Assembly (NCBI GenBank): GCA_028824555.1
Contig: JAPPDJ010000116.1
Coordinates: 1-32,749, forward strand
DNA length: 32,749 bases
Reading direction: 5' to 3'
Source: Gammaproteobacteria bacterium
GTDB lineage: Bacteria > Pseudomonadota > Gammaproteobacteria > Pseudomonadales > Azotimanducaceae
Below, one piece after another: positions 19,968 through 27,365 of this stretch. The number at the start of each line of letters is the position of its first letter. Position 1 is the stretch's first letter. The position numbers were made by a program, and so were the translations under genes. Below the pieces are notes generated by a model, which was given only the letters and a program-made list of their open reading frames with translations, was not told the origin of the DNA and searched no databases.

Positions 19968-20287
19968 GCTCACTGACACGAGCACGCTAAATCTCGGCGG
20001 GAAGGAGGTCACGTGCAGCTTCGAACTGCCCGCAAAGGCCTCGGTTCCGACCGTCCACGAGAGGGTCGCCATGATTGCGCAAAATGGCGTTCCCACGTTT
20101 GTTCCCACACGCACAACCGACTCCAACCACGCCAAGAACCTGCATTTTCTCCAATGTCAGTAACAAAGCCCGCCCTGACGAGTGTTCCGATTCTGTTCAG
20201 CCATTCGTTCCCACAATTCAACGCGGGATACCCGGACTTTTTCCAACATATGCGCGCGGTTGCGTCAGCGAGACGCCATATGTTGTG
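19968..20287 (+). promoter_or_regulatory. leader region between ksgA and the surface-protein gene
   Basis: About 320 bp that probably holds the promoter and leader of the next gene. It is visibly less GC-rich than the neighbouring operons. AAGGAGG (20002-20008) stands 4 nt before a GTG at 20013, which opens a 172-codon frame overlapping the surface-protein gene in another frame; I do not accept that frame as a gene. A 9-bp inverted repeat sits at 20244-20285. No convincing -35/-10 pair was found. Confidence 0.4.
20244..20285 (+). promoter_or_regulatory. inverted repeat at the start of the surface-protein gene
   Basis: CAACATATG (20244-20252) and CATATGTTG (20277-20285) are exact reverse complements separated by 24 nt. 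In RNA this would form a hairpin whose right arm ends on the first of several candidate GTG starts. It could be an operator or a translation-controlling hairpin; nothing proves either. Confidence 0.4.
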
Positions 20288-22030
20288 GTGGAGGCCAAAC
20301 ACGCTCCCGTGGTGGTCGCGTGCCTCTTTGCGGGGGTTGGCGCTTGGGGGGGCGTGTTCGTGCAGGAAGCGGGCGATGCCCCGACCTACGCGGCAGAACT
20401 GTTCGGTGCAGGCTCCGACGCACTCAAGGCAGACTACCCGACCTGCGCGGACGCTGCGTCCGCGGTTGGAAGCCCGAAAGCAACTTGCGACGTGGACGGT
20501 ACGGCCGGAGTCAGCGAAGCTGAAGCCATGAGCACTACCGAAAAGAGCAAACCATGGGTAAGGCTCCACTTCACGACTGATGCCGGCATCGCCGGCGGTA
20601 CTGCGGGCGTCGACGTCGTTCCTACAGCCGCGGTTTCGGACGCCAATGTCACGGCTACGTCGCAAGGCACGGTGAAGTTCTCCCTCTCGGAGGGCGCACA
20701 GTTCGCAGATACTGTTTCCTCCAACGACCTCATGATCTCGACGACCCCGGCTGCGAATGCCACCGCTTCCGTGCAGGAAGGTGGCAATGCCGGCGACTCC
20801 AGCGTGACGTTCCTTTTGGCCTTCACCGACGCAATTACCGACAACTCTACATTCACCTTTGTCCTTCCACGGCTGCAGAACCTATCGGCCCTCGCGAATC
20901 CCTCGAAGAAGGTTACGGTGTCAACCACGACTCGTGCGACGGCCGGCACCGGATTCCCGACCGGTGGGGTGCAGTACTACTGTCGCACCGCGGTAGTGCC
21001 TGCGGATGGCACGGACACGGACGAAGCCGCTGCCGACGCCTGCGACGACAGCAAGAGGTACGGGGAAGGCGGCATTGCACCTGCCAAAATCGTCGCCATG
21101 AGTGCGGACGCCGTGGCATTGAGCAAGCCTGCCAACCGACTTGGTGATGCAAGCGTGCGGATCGACATCGACGACCGCGGGCATCTCGTCAAGAACACAG
21201 CCAGGCTCTCCGGCCTACCCAATCCGCACAACCCCAACACCTTCTACGTCGGTGAGGATGCGGCTGCCCAGCTCGCGAGCATGATGCTCAGCGTCAAGAC
21301 CGAGGACGACGGCGCACCAATTCTGCAAACGAGCGGAGACATCGTCGATTACGGGCTTGCAGGCGTATTGAACGTCACGGTGAGCACGAGCGCGATGTTC
21401 GGCGAGGACGACCGCATCTTCGTCAATTGGAACGACAAGGGCGGCTGGTGGGAAGGTCGCACAATCGACAACGGTGAGAGCTTGACCGTCAGCGCCGACA
21501 TGGCGACGTTTGATGGACTGTCCATCGACTCGGACGACCGGGCGGAGCGGCCCATCGGCGTGTACTACATTCCAGGCGGCAAGATGGACCTGCAGCATGG
21601 CACGGTCATCACGACCACGGCGACGGTGAACTACACGCCCAATACGGCCAAGGACGAAGATGCAAGAGAGGCGAAGGTAGAACTGCGCTTCCAAGGTGTC
21701 GCCGGAGCCGTCAAGGCATACGCCATCCCACACTCGGGCGCCATCGACAAGGCCAACCTCCGCGTTCGATGCGAAGCTGCGGCTGGCTGTCGTGTGTTCC
21801 TGGAATGCTGGGACGACATGGGCATGAGGAACTTCGGCGAAGCAGGCATGATCGCCGGCAGCGCATTGATGAAGTGGAATGCGATGGAGATCGAGGACGT
21901 GATTGGTGTGTCAGAGCCAACCTCGCGCCACTCCTGTCGCGTCCTCTCCGTCGGTAGTGTGTCGGTGCAGCAACTCACCCGCGACGGCAACTCCGGCACG
22001 CTGGTGAACAACACTCACGTCGAAATGTGA
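20288..22030 (+). CDS. secreted cysteine-containing surface protein of unknown family
   Basis: I do not recognise the family. The frame is open from 20075; starting at the GTG at 20288 gives 580 residues with a signal-like N-terminus (EAKHAPVVVACLFAGVGAWG). GTG codons at 20285, 20309 and 20312 are alternatives. The mature part is rich in Thr, Ala, Val and Asp, beta-sheet-like, with few lysines and exactly eight cysteines, four of them close together near the C-terminus (RCEAAAGCRVFLEC ... HSC), suggesting disulfide-bonded export. No catalytic motif, LPXTG or lipobox is visible in this frame. A strong terminator follows, so it is a single-gene unit. An S-layer-like or adhesin role is only a guess. 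Confidence 0.7.
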   Translation: MEAKHAPVVVACLFAGVGAWGGVFVQEAGDAPTYAAELFGAGSDALKADYPTCADAASAVGSPKATCDVDGTAGVSEAEAMSTTEKSKPWVRLHFTTDAGIAGGTAGVDVVPTAAVSDANVTATSQGTVKFSLSEGAQFADTVSSNDLMISTTPAANATASVQEGGNAGDSSVTFLLAFTDAITDNSTFTFVLPRLQNLSALANPSKKVTVSTTTRATAGTGFPTGGVQYYCRTAVVPADGTDTDEAAADACDDSKRYGEGGIAPAKIVAMSADAVALSKPANRLGDASVRIDIDDRGHLVKNTARLSGLPNPHNPNTFYVGEDAAAQLASMMLSVKTEDDGAPILQTSGDIVDYGLAGVLNVTVSTSAMFGEDDRIFVNWNDKGGWWEGRTIDNGESLTVSADMATFDGLSIDSDDRAERPIGVYYIPGGKMDLQHGTVITTTATVNYTPNTAKDEDAREAKVELRFQGVAGAVKAYAIPHSGAIDKANLRVRCEAAAGCRVFLECWDDMGMRNFGEAGMIAGSALMKWNAMEIEDVIGVSEPTSRHSCRVLSVGSVSVQQLTRDGNSGTLVNNTHVEM

Positions 22031-22080
22031 TCGCAACCCGCCGAGCCTGACCCGTCCCGGTCAACTCGGTCCTCCTACAA

Positions 22081-22111
22081 GCCCGGCTCCGCAAGGAGCC
22101 GGGCTCTTTTT
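22081..22111 (+). terminator. rho-independent terminator of the surface-protein gene
   Basis: A perfect 10-bp GC-rich stem GCCCGGCTCC / GGAGCCGGGC (22081-22090 and 22095-22104) with a stable GCAA tetraloop is followed by TCTTTTT. It lies 50 bp after the stop codon. This is the clearest terminator in the window and suggests high expression of the upstream gene. Confidence 0.95.
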
Positions 22112-22117
22112 ATCCTT

Positions 22118-22193
22118 CCGATCCCGCCACACACTTCTTCCGTCCTGAACCCCCGATCCACCCCCCGATCCCGCCACACACTTTTTCCGTCCT
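22118..22193 (+). repeat. 29-bp direct repeat, 47-bp period
   Basis: The sequence starting CCGATCCCGCCACACACTT occurs at 22118-22146 and 22165-22193 with one C/T difference, separated by an 18-bp C-rich spacer that includes a partial CCGATCCA copy. It is non-coding and lies directly after the terminator. Confidence 0.85.
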
Positions 22194-22310
22194 ACACGCC
22201 GTGGGACATCTCCCAATCAGCGCCTCGACAGAGGCGAAAACCCAGCCTTACATGTGCACTCACGAAGCGTCGATTTCCTACGCAAACATGGCGATTTGCT
22301 GACTTTTTTC

Positions 22311-22329
22311 TGTGCCGGAACTGGGCACA
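22311..22329. promoter_or_regulatory. possible operator: TGTGCC-N7-GGCACA inverted repeat
   Basis: A perfect 6-bp inverted repeat with a 7-nt centre, 45 bp before the coiled-coil gene. Size and symmetry suit a dimeric regulator site. TTGACA at about 22346-22351 is too close to the start codon to be its -35 box. No regulator gene lies nearby. Confidence 0.35.
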
Positions 22330-22373
22330 ATCCTCTCGCCGTCAATTGACAAACACGAACGCGGAAGAGGATC

Positions 22374-23075
22374 ATGCCCCAGCAGCCAAGCGCCGCCGCG
22401 GTCTTGAACGACCTAGGCGCGGAGAAGGAAGAAATGGAAATCAGAGAGATGTTCGAGACCCTGCGCGCCGACATGGCGGCCTCGGAGGAGCGCACGAGCG
22501 AGCGTTTCCAGGAGGTCCGGAATGAGATCGTGGCGTCAGAGCAGCGCACCGGCGCCACGATTGCAGCCGTGGCGCGGCGCACGGACGAGCGCCTTCAGGA
22601 GGTCCGGGATGAGATCGCCGCCGTGGAGCAGCGCACGAACGAGCGCTTCCAGGAGGTCCGGAATGAGATCGTCGCGTCGGAGCAGCGCACCGGCGCCACG
22701 ATTGCAGCCGTGGCGCGGCGCACGGACGAGCGCTTTCAGGAGGTCCGGGATGAGATCGCCGCCTCGGAGCAGCGCACCGGCGCCACGATTGCAGCCGTGG
22801 AGCAGCGCACCGGCGCCACGACTGCAGCCGTGGAGCAGCGCACCGGCGCCTCGCTCGAAGCCGTGGAACAGCGCACAAATGAGCGCTTTCAGGAAGTGCG
22901 AGAGGACATCAGGGAAGTCCGCGCGCATGTTGACACGAGTGCCGCAGACCTGCGTGAGGAAATCCGTGCCAACCGCCTCTTCAAGAACAGCCGCCTCGGC
23001 CTCGCCGTGGCGATCGTCGTCGGCACTGCGGTGGTCGGCACCTTCGTCCTACAGCTCTTGGACGCCATCTTCTGA
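22374..23075 (+). CDS. tail-anchored repeat coiled-coil protein
   Basis: 233 residues. After a short N-terminus, residues 22-185 are nearly continuous charged coiled coil built from repeated blocks of the types EQRTGATIAAV and RTDERFQEVRDEIA. The block length is 11 residues in places (33-bp DNA periods at 22767, 22800 and 22833) and 47 residues (141 bp) between 22539 and 22680, so hendecad packing is likely. The C-terminus ends in a hydrophobic segment (about 208-230, GLAVAIVVGTAVVGTFVLQLL) and almost nothing after it, indicating a tail anchor. The layout resembles the DUF1640/CCDC90 (MCUR1-like) group and Borrelia Bdr proteins; homology is not proven. The GGAAGAGG upstream is a fair ribosome site. 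Function unknown. Confidence 0.85.
   Translation: MPQQPSAAAVLNDLGAEKEEMEIREMFETLRADMAASEERTSERFQEVRNEIVASEQRTGATIAAVARRTDERLQEVRDEIAAVEQRTNERFQEVRNEIVASEQRTGATIAAVARRTDERFQEVRDEIAASEQRTGATIAAVEQRTGATTAAVEQRTGASLEAVEQRTNERFQEVREDIREVRAHVDTSAADLREEIRANRLFKNSRLGLAVAIVVGTAVVGTFVLQLLDAIF
22536..22868 (+). repeat. in-frame coding tandem repeats (141-, 87- and 33-bp spacing)
   Basis: Copies of GAGCAGCGCACCGGCGCC begin at 22539, 22680, 22767, 22800 and 22833. All spacings are multiples of 3 and the last two are exactly 33 bp. Near-identity of the copies at DNA level suggests recent expansion by slippage or unequal crossing-over. Confidence 0.9.
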
Positions 23076-23385
23076 ACCTGCCATGCATTGGCGAAGCCGA
23101 ACTTCACCACGTCATCCAACCAGCCCAGCCAAGGCCGCGTCACCCCTTCGATAGAGCGACTTTCGCCCCGTGCTTGGCCGGTCGCAGCAGCCCCCCTTTT
23201 CGCCATATCGTTCTCCACGCAGCCCGACTGTTGTGTCGGAAAGGGAACGTGGGCTCGGGGGTGAGATGGTGGATTCCGTCCAGGTGGCTCCATCTGGCGA
23301 TAGGCTATGCGGGTCTCGCCCGCGTCAAGTGCATTTGGGTCGTCACGGACGCCGAGGCAGGGACATCAGCGGAGGATGAGCGGCT
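23076..23385. other. intergenic region before apaG, no gene seen
   Basis: 310 bp without a convincing open frame or RNA gene. It contains a small GCGGG-TCTCG-CCCGC hairpin at 23309-23323 without a T-tract. GGAGG at about 23370 precedes apaG. A new promoter for apaGH would be needed here, because the terminator at 22081 isolates them from ksgA transcription; none could be assigned. Confidence 0.5.
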
Positions 23386-23754
23386 ATGAGCGAGATTGCG
23401 ATTCATGTGGAGACGGCCTACATCGAACGGGAGTCCGATCCCGCGAACGGGCGCCACTTGTTCGCGTACACCATCACCATCGCGCATCGTGGGGGCGAGC
23501 CGGCGCAGTTGATGAATCGCTATTGGCTCATTACCGACGGCAACGGCAAGCGCGAGGAGGTGCGTGGTCCTGGGGTGGTGGGCAAGCAGCCGAGGCTGGA
23601 GGCCGGGCAGGCGTTTCGCTACACCAGCGGCTGCATTCTGGAGACGCCGGTGGGGGTCATGGAGGGGCACTACGAGTTCCACACGGACGATGGCGAGGTG
23701 TTCGAGGCGCCCATCGCGGCCTTCACGCTGGCCGTGCCGAACGTGGTGCAGTAG
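23386..23754 (+). CDS. apaG: ApaG protein (FN3-like / DUF525)
   Basis: 122 residues, the normal length. The family pattern is clear: RHLFAYTITIAHRGGEPAQLMNRYW... then GPGVVGKQPRLEAGQAFRYTSG with the GxGxxGxxP-type loop, and GVMEGHYEF. ApaG is a small cytoplasmic beta-sandwich of uncertain role, almost always beside apaH and ksgA. apaH begins 3 bp after its stop. Confidence 0.95.
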   Translation: MSEIAIHVETAYIERESDPANGRHLFAYTITIAHRGGEPAQLMNRYWLITDGNGKREEVRGPGVVGKQPRLEAGQAFRYTSGCILETPVGVMEGHYEFHTDDGEVFEAPIAAFTLAVPNVVQ

Positions 23755-23757
23755 GGC

Positions 23758-24570
23758 GTGGCGACCTATGTGGTCGGCGACATCCAGGGGTGCTTCCAGA
23801 GCCTCAAGCGCTTGCTCCATCTGGTGCGGTTCAACCGGCAGAGCGATCGGCTCTGGTGCGTGGGGGATCTCGTCAATCGTGGCGCCGGCAACCTCGCCAC
23901 GCTGCGCTTCGTTCGCGACTTGGGCGAGCGCGCCACGTGCGTGCTCGGCAACCACGACCTGCACCTCTTGGCCATCGTCTTCGGCGGCCACGAACCTCGC
24001 CGGAGCGACACGCTGGACGATGTGCTGAACGCGCCGGACTGCATGGAGCTCTGCCATTGGTTGCGCTCGCTGCCGTTGCTGGTGCGGGCGGAGGACGTGA
24101 CGATGGTGCATGCGGGAGTTCCGCACGTTTGGAGCCTCGGGGAGGCTTGCGAGCTGGCCGAGGAAGTCGAGGCCGCGATCCGCGGCCCGCGTTACGAGAG
24201 CTTCTTCGAGCGCATGTACGGGGACATTCCAGACACTTGGGACGATGCACTCGCGGGCATGGAACGCCTGCGTGCCATCACGAATTACCTGACGCGAATG
24301 CGATTCGTGGACCCGGGCGGGCGGATGGACTTCGACTTCAAGGGGGTTCCCGCCGAGGTGCCGCCGGGAGGGAGCTTTGCGCCGTGGTTTCGCTACCCGA
24401 CCCAGGTACCGGGGCGGCTGCTGTTTGGGCACTGGGCCGCCCTCGACGGCGAAGCGGGTAGCGACAACTTCATCGGCCTTGATACGGGATGCGTTTGGGG
24501 CAGGACCATGACGGCCTATCGGCTGGAGGATGGCAGGCGGTTCTCCGTCGAGTGCGGCAACGCGGCGTGA
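23758..24570 (+). CDS. apaH: diadenosine tetraphosphatase (symmetrical)
   Basis: 270 residues from a GTG at 23758. It carries the metallophosphatase motifs GDIQG (7-11), GDLVNRG (36-42) and GNHD (64-67), and later a conserved histidine in MVHAGV and FGHWA. It splits Ap4A into two ADP and can also decap Np4N-capped RNAs. It is translationally coupled to apaG. Confidence 0.96.
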   Translation: MATYVVGDIQGCFQSLKRLLHLVRFNRQSDRLWCVGDLVNRGAGNLATLRFVRDLGERATCVLGNHDLHLLAIVFGGHEPRRSDTLDDVLNAPDCMELCHWLRSLPLLVRAEDVTMVHAGVPHVWSLGEACELAEEVEAAIRGPRYESFFERMYGDIPDTWDDALAGMERLRAITNYLTRMRFVDPGGRMDFDFKGVPAEVPPGGSFAPWFRYPTQVPGRLLFGHWAALDGEAGSDNFIGLDTGCVWGRTMTAYRLEDGRRFSVECGNAA

Positions 24571-24674
24571 CCCGTCTGGGGGTGCGTTCTTCGGGAAAGC
24601 GGACCTCTAGTGCCACAAGGACGGGATGGCGTGGCATTCTTTCGCGCTCCCGCAAGCTGATGTCGTGAGCCCCC

Positions 24675-26075
24675 ATGAAGAACGTGATCCTGCTCATCAC
24701 CGACACGTTTCGCTATGACAACCTGGCCAATCATGCGACGCGCCCCGTGCGCACGCCGTGCCTCGATGCATTTGCCGAATCCCGCGCCACGTCCATCGAG
24801 GGCTTCTACACCGCCAGCTTTCCCACCATTCCGCACCGCACGGACGTCGCCACCGGGGTGCTCGGCTGGCCGCACTATCCGTGGCAACCCATCTCGCGCA
24901 GCGGGCCGAACCACATTGCCGGCAGCCTCGGCGCGCAGGGCTATGCCACGCAGCTCATCTGCGATTGCCCGCATTTGTTCAACAGCCGCTTCCAGCACGC
25001 CTTCGATGCCGCCTTTCAGCACCGGGGGCAGGAGGGCGACAAGCACCTGCTGCAACTCAATCGCCCCATTCAGGAAACCGTGCCGCCCGCCAAGGTGCGC
25101 ACGAGGCCGGCGTGGCGGGGCGCGAATCTCACAGACCTGCATCGCTGGATGAACCGCTACTTCGAGTCGGAGGAGGACACCTTCGCCGCTCGCACCGCCG
25201 CCACCGCCACCCGCTGGCTGGAGGAGAACCACGCCGGCACGCCGTTCTTCCTGTGGGTGGACTTCTTCGACCCCCACGAGCCTTGGGACCCGCCCGAATA
25301 CCTGGTGCGGCGCTACCAGCCGGACTACGACGGCGAGCCCATGCTGCACTGCAACTACGGCCCGGCCACGGACTACACGCCAGACGAACTGACGAACCTC
25401 TGGGCGCACTACGCGGCCGAGTCGGAGATGGTGGATCGCCACTTGGGGCGCGTGCTGCAGAAGATCGACGACCTGATGCTGTGGGACGACACCATCGTCA
25501 TCGTCACCAGCGACCACGGCACCAGCCTCGGCGAGCACAACCGCACCGGCAAGAGCAACATCAGCGACCACGACGACCGCTACTGGCCCATCTATCCCGA
25601 GGTGGGGCACGTTCCGTTCCTGATCGGCGGGGGCGATGTGCCGGCGGGCGCGAGCCTCAATCTCCTCGCCCAGCCTCAGGACATCCTGCCGACCATCGCC
25701 GAGTTCGCCGGCTTCGACAGCACCATGCCCAAGCCCGTGGAAGGCAAGAGCTTCGCCGGCGCGGTGCGACACGGCGGCGGAGGGCACCGCGAGATGGCGG
25801 TGACCGCTGGCTTCGTGCGCCCGGGCGACGACGGCCGCTGCCCGCCCACATCCGTCACCCCCTTCGCCGCAACCGAGAACTGGGGCTATGCACCGTGTGG
25901 GGCGGAAGGGGAGCCAGAACTCTACAACCTGGCCCAAGACCCAAACGCCGCGACGAATGTCGCTGGCGATCATCCCTCGGAACTCGCCGAAATGGCGGAA
26001 CGCTTCGACGGTTTCATGGCCGACGCCGGCGTGCCGGAGTCGGTTCGCCAGTGCTGGGCGGCGAAACCCTCGTAG
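24675..26075 (+). CDS. sulfatase / alkaline-phosphatase superfamily hydrolase with a threonine nucleophile
   Basis: 466 residues, no signal peptide. Metal-site motifs: D10 in LLITDTFRYDN, D199 and H201 in VDFFDPHEPW, D280 and H281 in IVTSDHGTSLGEH. The nucleophile motif C/S-x-P-x-R of formylglycine sulfatases is replaced by T51-I-P-H-R55, followed by TDVATG. Thr51 cannot be matured to formylglycine by the known Cys- or Ser-type systems; threonine nucleophiles occur in phosphodiesterase and phosphoethanolamine-transferase members of the superfamily. It may thus act on a phosphoester, or be a sulfatase with an unusual mechanism. The next gene starts 11 bp after its stop, with the ribosome site overlapping the stop codon. 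Confidence 0.9.
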   Translation: MKNVILLITDTFRYDNLANHATRPVRTPCLDAFAESRATSIEGFYTASFPTIPHRTDVATGVLGWPHYPWQPISRSGPNHIAGSLGAQGYATQLICDCPHLFNSRFQHAFDAAFQHRGQEGDKHLLQLNRPIQETVPPAKVRTRPAWRGANLTDLHRWMNRYFESEEDTFAARTAATATRWLEENHAGTPFFLWVDFFDPHEPWDPPEYLVRRYQPDYDGEPMLHCNYGPATDYTPDELTNLWAHYAAESEMVDRHLGRVLQKIDDLMLWDDTIVIVTSDHGTSLGEHNRTGKSNISDHDDRYWPIYPEVGHVPFLIGGGDVPAGASLNLLAQPQDILPTIAEFAGFDSTMPKPVEGKSFAGAVRHGGGGHREMAVTAGFVRPGDDGRCPPTSVTPFAATENWGYAPCGAEGEPELYNLAQDPNAATNVAGDHPSELAEMAERFDGFMADAGVPESVRQCWAAKPS

Positions 26076-26086
26076 GAGAAGACGAC

Positions 26087-27157
26087 ATGGCACGACGCCC
26101 CGCGAGAAAGAGGAAGCTGCGCTACGGCTTCATCGGCGCCGGTGGCATCGCAGGAGCACACCTGCGCGAGCTTGCCAAGCGCGACGACGTGGAGGTGGTG
26201 GCGATGGCCGACATCTCTGAGGAGGCCATTGCGCGGCACAGGGAGCGCTTTGGCATCGCGTCCGGGTATGAGGACTACAGCGAGATGCTGGCGGCCGAGG
26301 AGCTGGATGCGGTGTCGGTCTGCACGCCCAACAAGCTGCACGAGCAACCCACCATCGATGCCTTGAAGGCCGGCTGCCACGTGCTGTGCGAGAAGCCGCT
26401 CGCGGACAGTGCCGAGGCGGGCGAGCGAATGGTGGCGGCGGCCAGGGAAGCCGGGCGCAAGCTCGTGATCGGCTTTCAGTATCGCTACAACGCCCGCACC
26501 CAGTTCCTGCGCAAAGCCGCGGACGGCCGGCAGTTCGGCAACATCCTCTATGCCAGCGTGAAGGCGCTCAGGCGGCGCGGGATTCCCAACTGGGGCGTGT
26601 TTGGGCGCAAAGAGATGCAGGGCGGCGGGCCGCTCATCGACATCGGCGTGCACGTGCTGGAGATGACCCACTACACGATGGGCTCGCCCGTGCCGGTAAG
26701 CGCCTGCGCGGACATGTTCACCTACATCGGCAACAAGCCCTCGAACCGCATCGAGTCGGCATGGAAGGGCTGGGACCATCGCACCTACAACGTCGAGGAC
26801 CTTGCGGTAGGCCGCATCCGGTTCGAAAGCGGTGCAGTGGCGCATATAGAGGCAGCATTCGCGGCCCATATTGCGGGCGATGAGTGGAACTTCACCCTGA
26901 TGGGCGACAAGGGCGGCGCGACGTGGGACCCGCCGCAGATCTTCCGCGACGAACACGGCCACATGGTGAACAAGACGCCGGCCTGGCTTGCCGAGAAGCA
27001 ACAACCGATGTTCCAGAGCAAGATGTTCAACTTCGTGGAGCACTGCCTCTACGACCGCCCGACATTGGCACCGGGGGAGGATGGCCTCGCGGTGCAGCGG
27101 ATGTTGGATGCGCTGTATCGGTCGGCAGAGAAGGGTGGCGGGGAGGTCGCGGTCTAG
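26087..27157 (+). CDS. Gfo/Idh/MocA-family NAD(P)-dependent oxidoreductase
   Basis: 356 residues from the ATG at 26087, with AGGAG 8 nt upstream. The N-terminal Rossmann fold shows GFIGAGGIAGAHL (14-26); the EKP motif is at 102-104; the C-terminal domain has GGGPLIDIGVHVLEM with D185 and H189 as likely catalytic residues. The family oxidises or reduces sugars, inositols and related polyols. Pairing with the upstream hydrolase suggests a two-step use of an esterified sugar or polyol, but the substrate cannot be inferred. The C-terminal MFNFVEHCLYDRPTLAPGEDGLAVQRMLDALY is typical of the family. Confidence 0.93.
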   Translation: MARRPARKRKLRYGFIGAGGIAGAHLRELAKRDDVEVVAMADISEEAIARHRERFGIASGYEDYSEMLAAEELDAVSVCTPNKLHEQPTIDALKAGCHVLCEKPLADSAEAGERMVAAAREAGRKLVIGFQYRYNARTQFLRKAADGRQFGNILYASVKALRRRGIPNWGVFGRKEMQGGGPLIDIGVHVLEMTHYTMGSPVPVSACADMFTYIGNKPSNRIESAWKGWDHRTYNVEDLAVGRIRFESGAVAHIEAAFAAHIAGDEWNFTLMGDKGGATWDPPQIFRDEHGHMVNKTPAWLAEKQQPMFQSKMFNFVEHCLYDRPTLAPGEDGLAVQRMLDALYRSAEKGGGEVAV

Positions 27158-27164
27158 AGCTGTC

Positions 27165-27277
27165 GGAGGGAAGGGCGTCTCGCCCTCCATCGCGCCGTCA
27201 AGCCGCGCCGACCGCCCGCTGCAGCGGCAAGATGCGCGCCCTTGCGGGCGCGATGGAGGGCGAGACGCCCTCCCTCC
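27165..27277. repeat. family C long inverted repeat (113 bp)
   Basis: The left arm 27165-27196 and right arm 27247-27277 are reverse complements over about 31 bp, differing by one extra A in the left arm (GGAGGGAAGGGCG versus GGAGGGAGGGCG). The inner part holds a GCGCGCCC-TTGC-GGGCGCG module like that of family A. The element starts 8 bp after the oxidoreductase stop and separates it from the convergent coiled-coil gene. Whether it terminates transcription is unknown; there is no T-tract. Confidence 0.9.
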
Positions 27278-27365
27278 AGAGACCCCCAATTGACGCCCGC
27301 GACAAGAGTACCTTGGGGGCGTGGGCACGCCTAAAGACGCCCGTATCGAACTACGGAGGGGTGGA

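Noticed and set aside
20013-20531. 172-codon frame with a strong AAGGAGG ribosome site
   Set aside because: Protein composition is basic and irregular, no domain, and it overlaps a frame with signal peptide and long coding potential; kept only as a regulatory curiosity.
22536-22868. Tandem repeats that at first look like a CRISPR array
   Set aside because: Spacings are multiples of 3 bp and not constant, the repeats lie within one open frame, there are no unique spacers and no cas genes.
23210-23335. Possible tRNA or small RNA between the coiled-coil gene and apaG
   Set aside because: No acceptor stem, anticodon arm or T-loop could be fitted; only one 5-bp hairpin.
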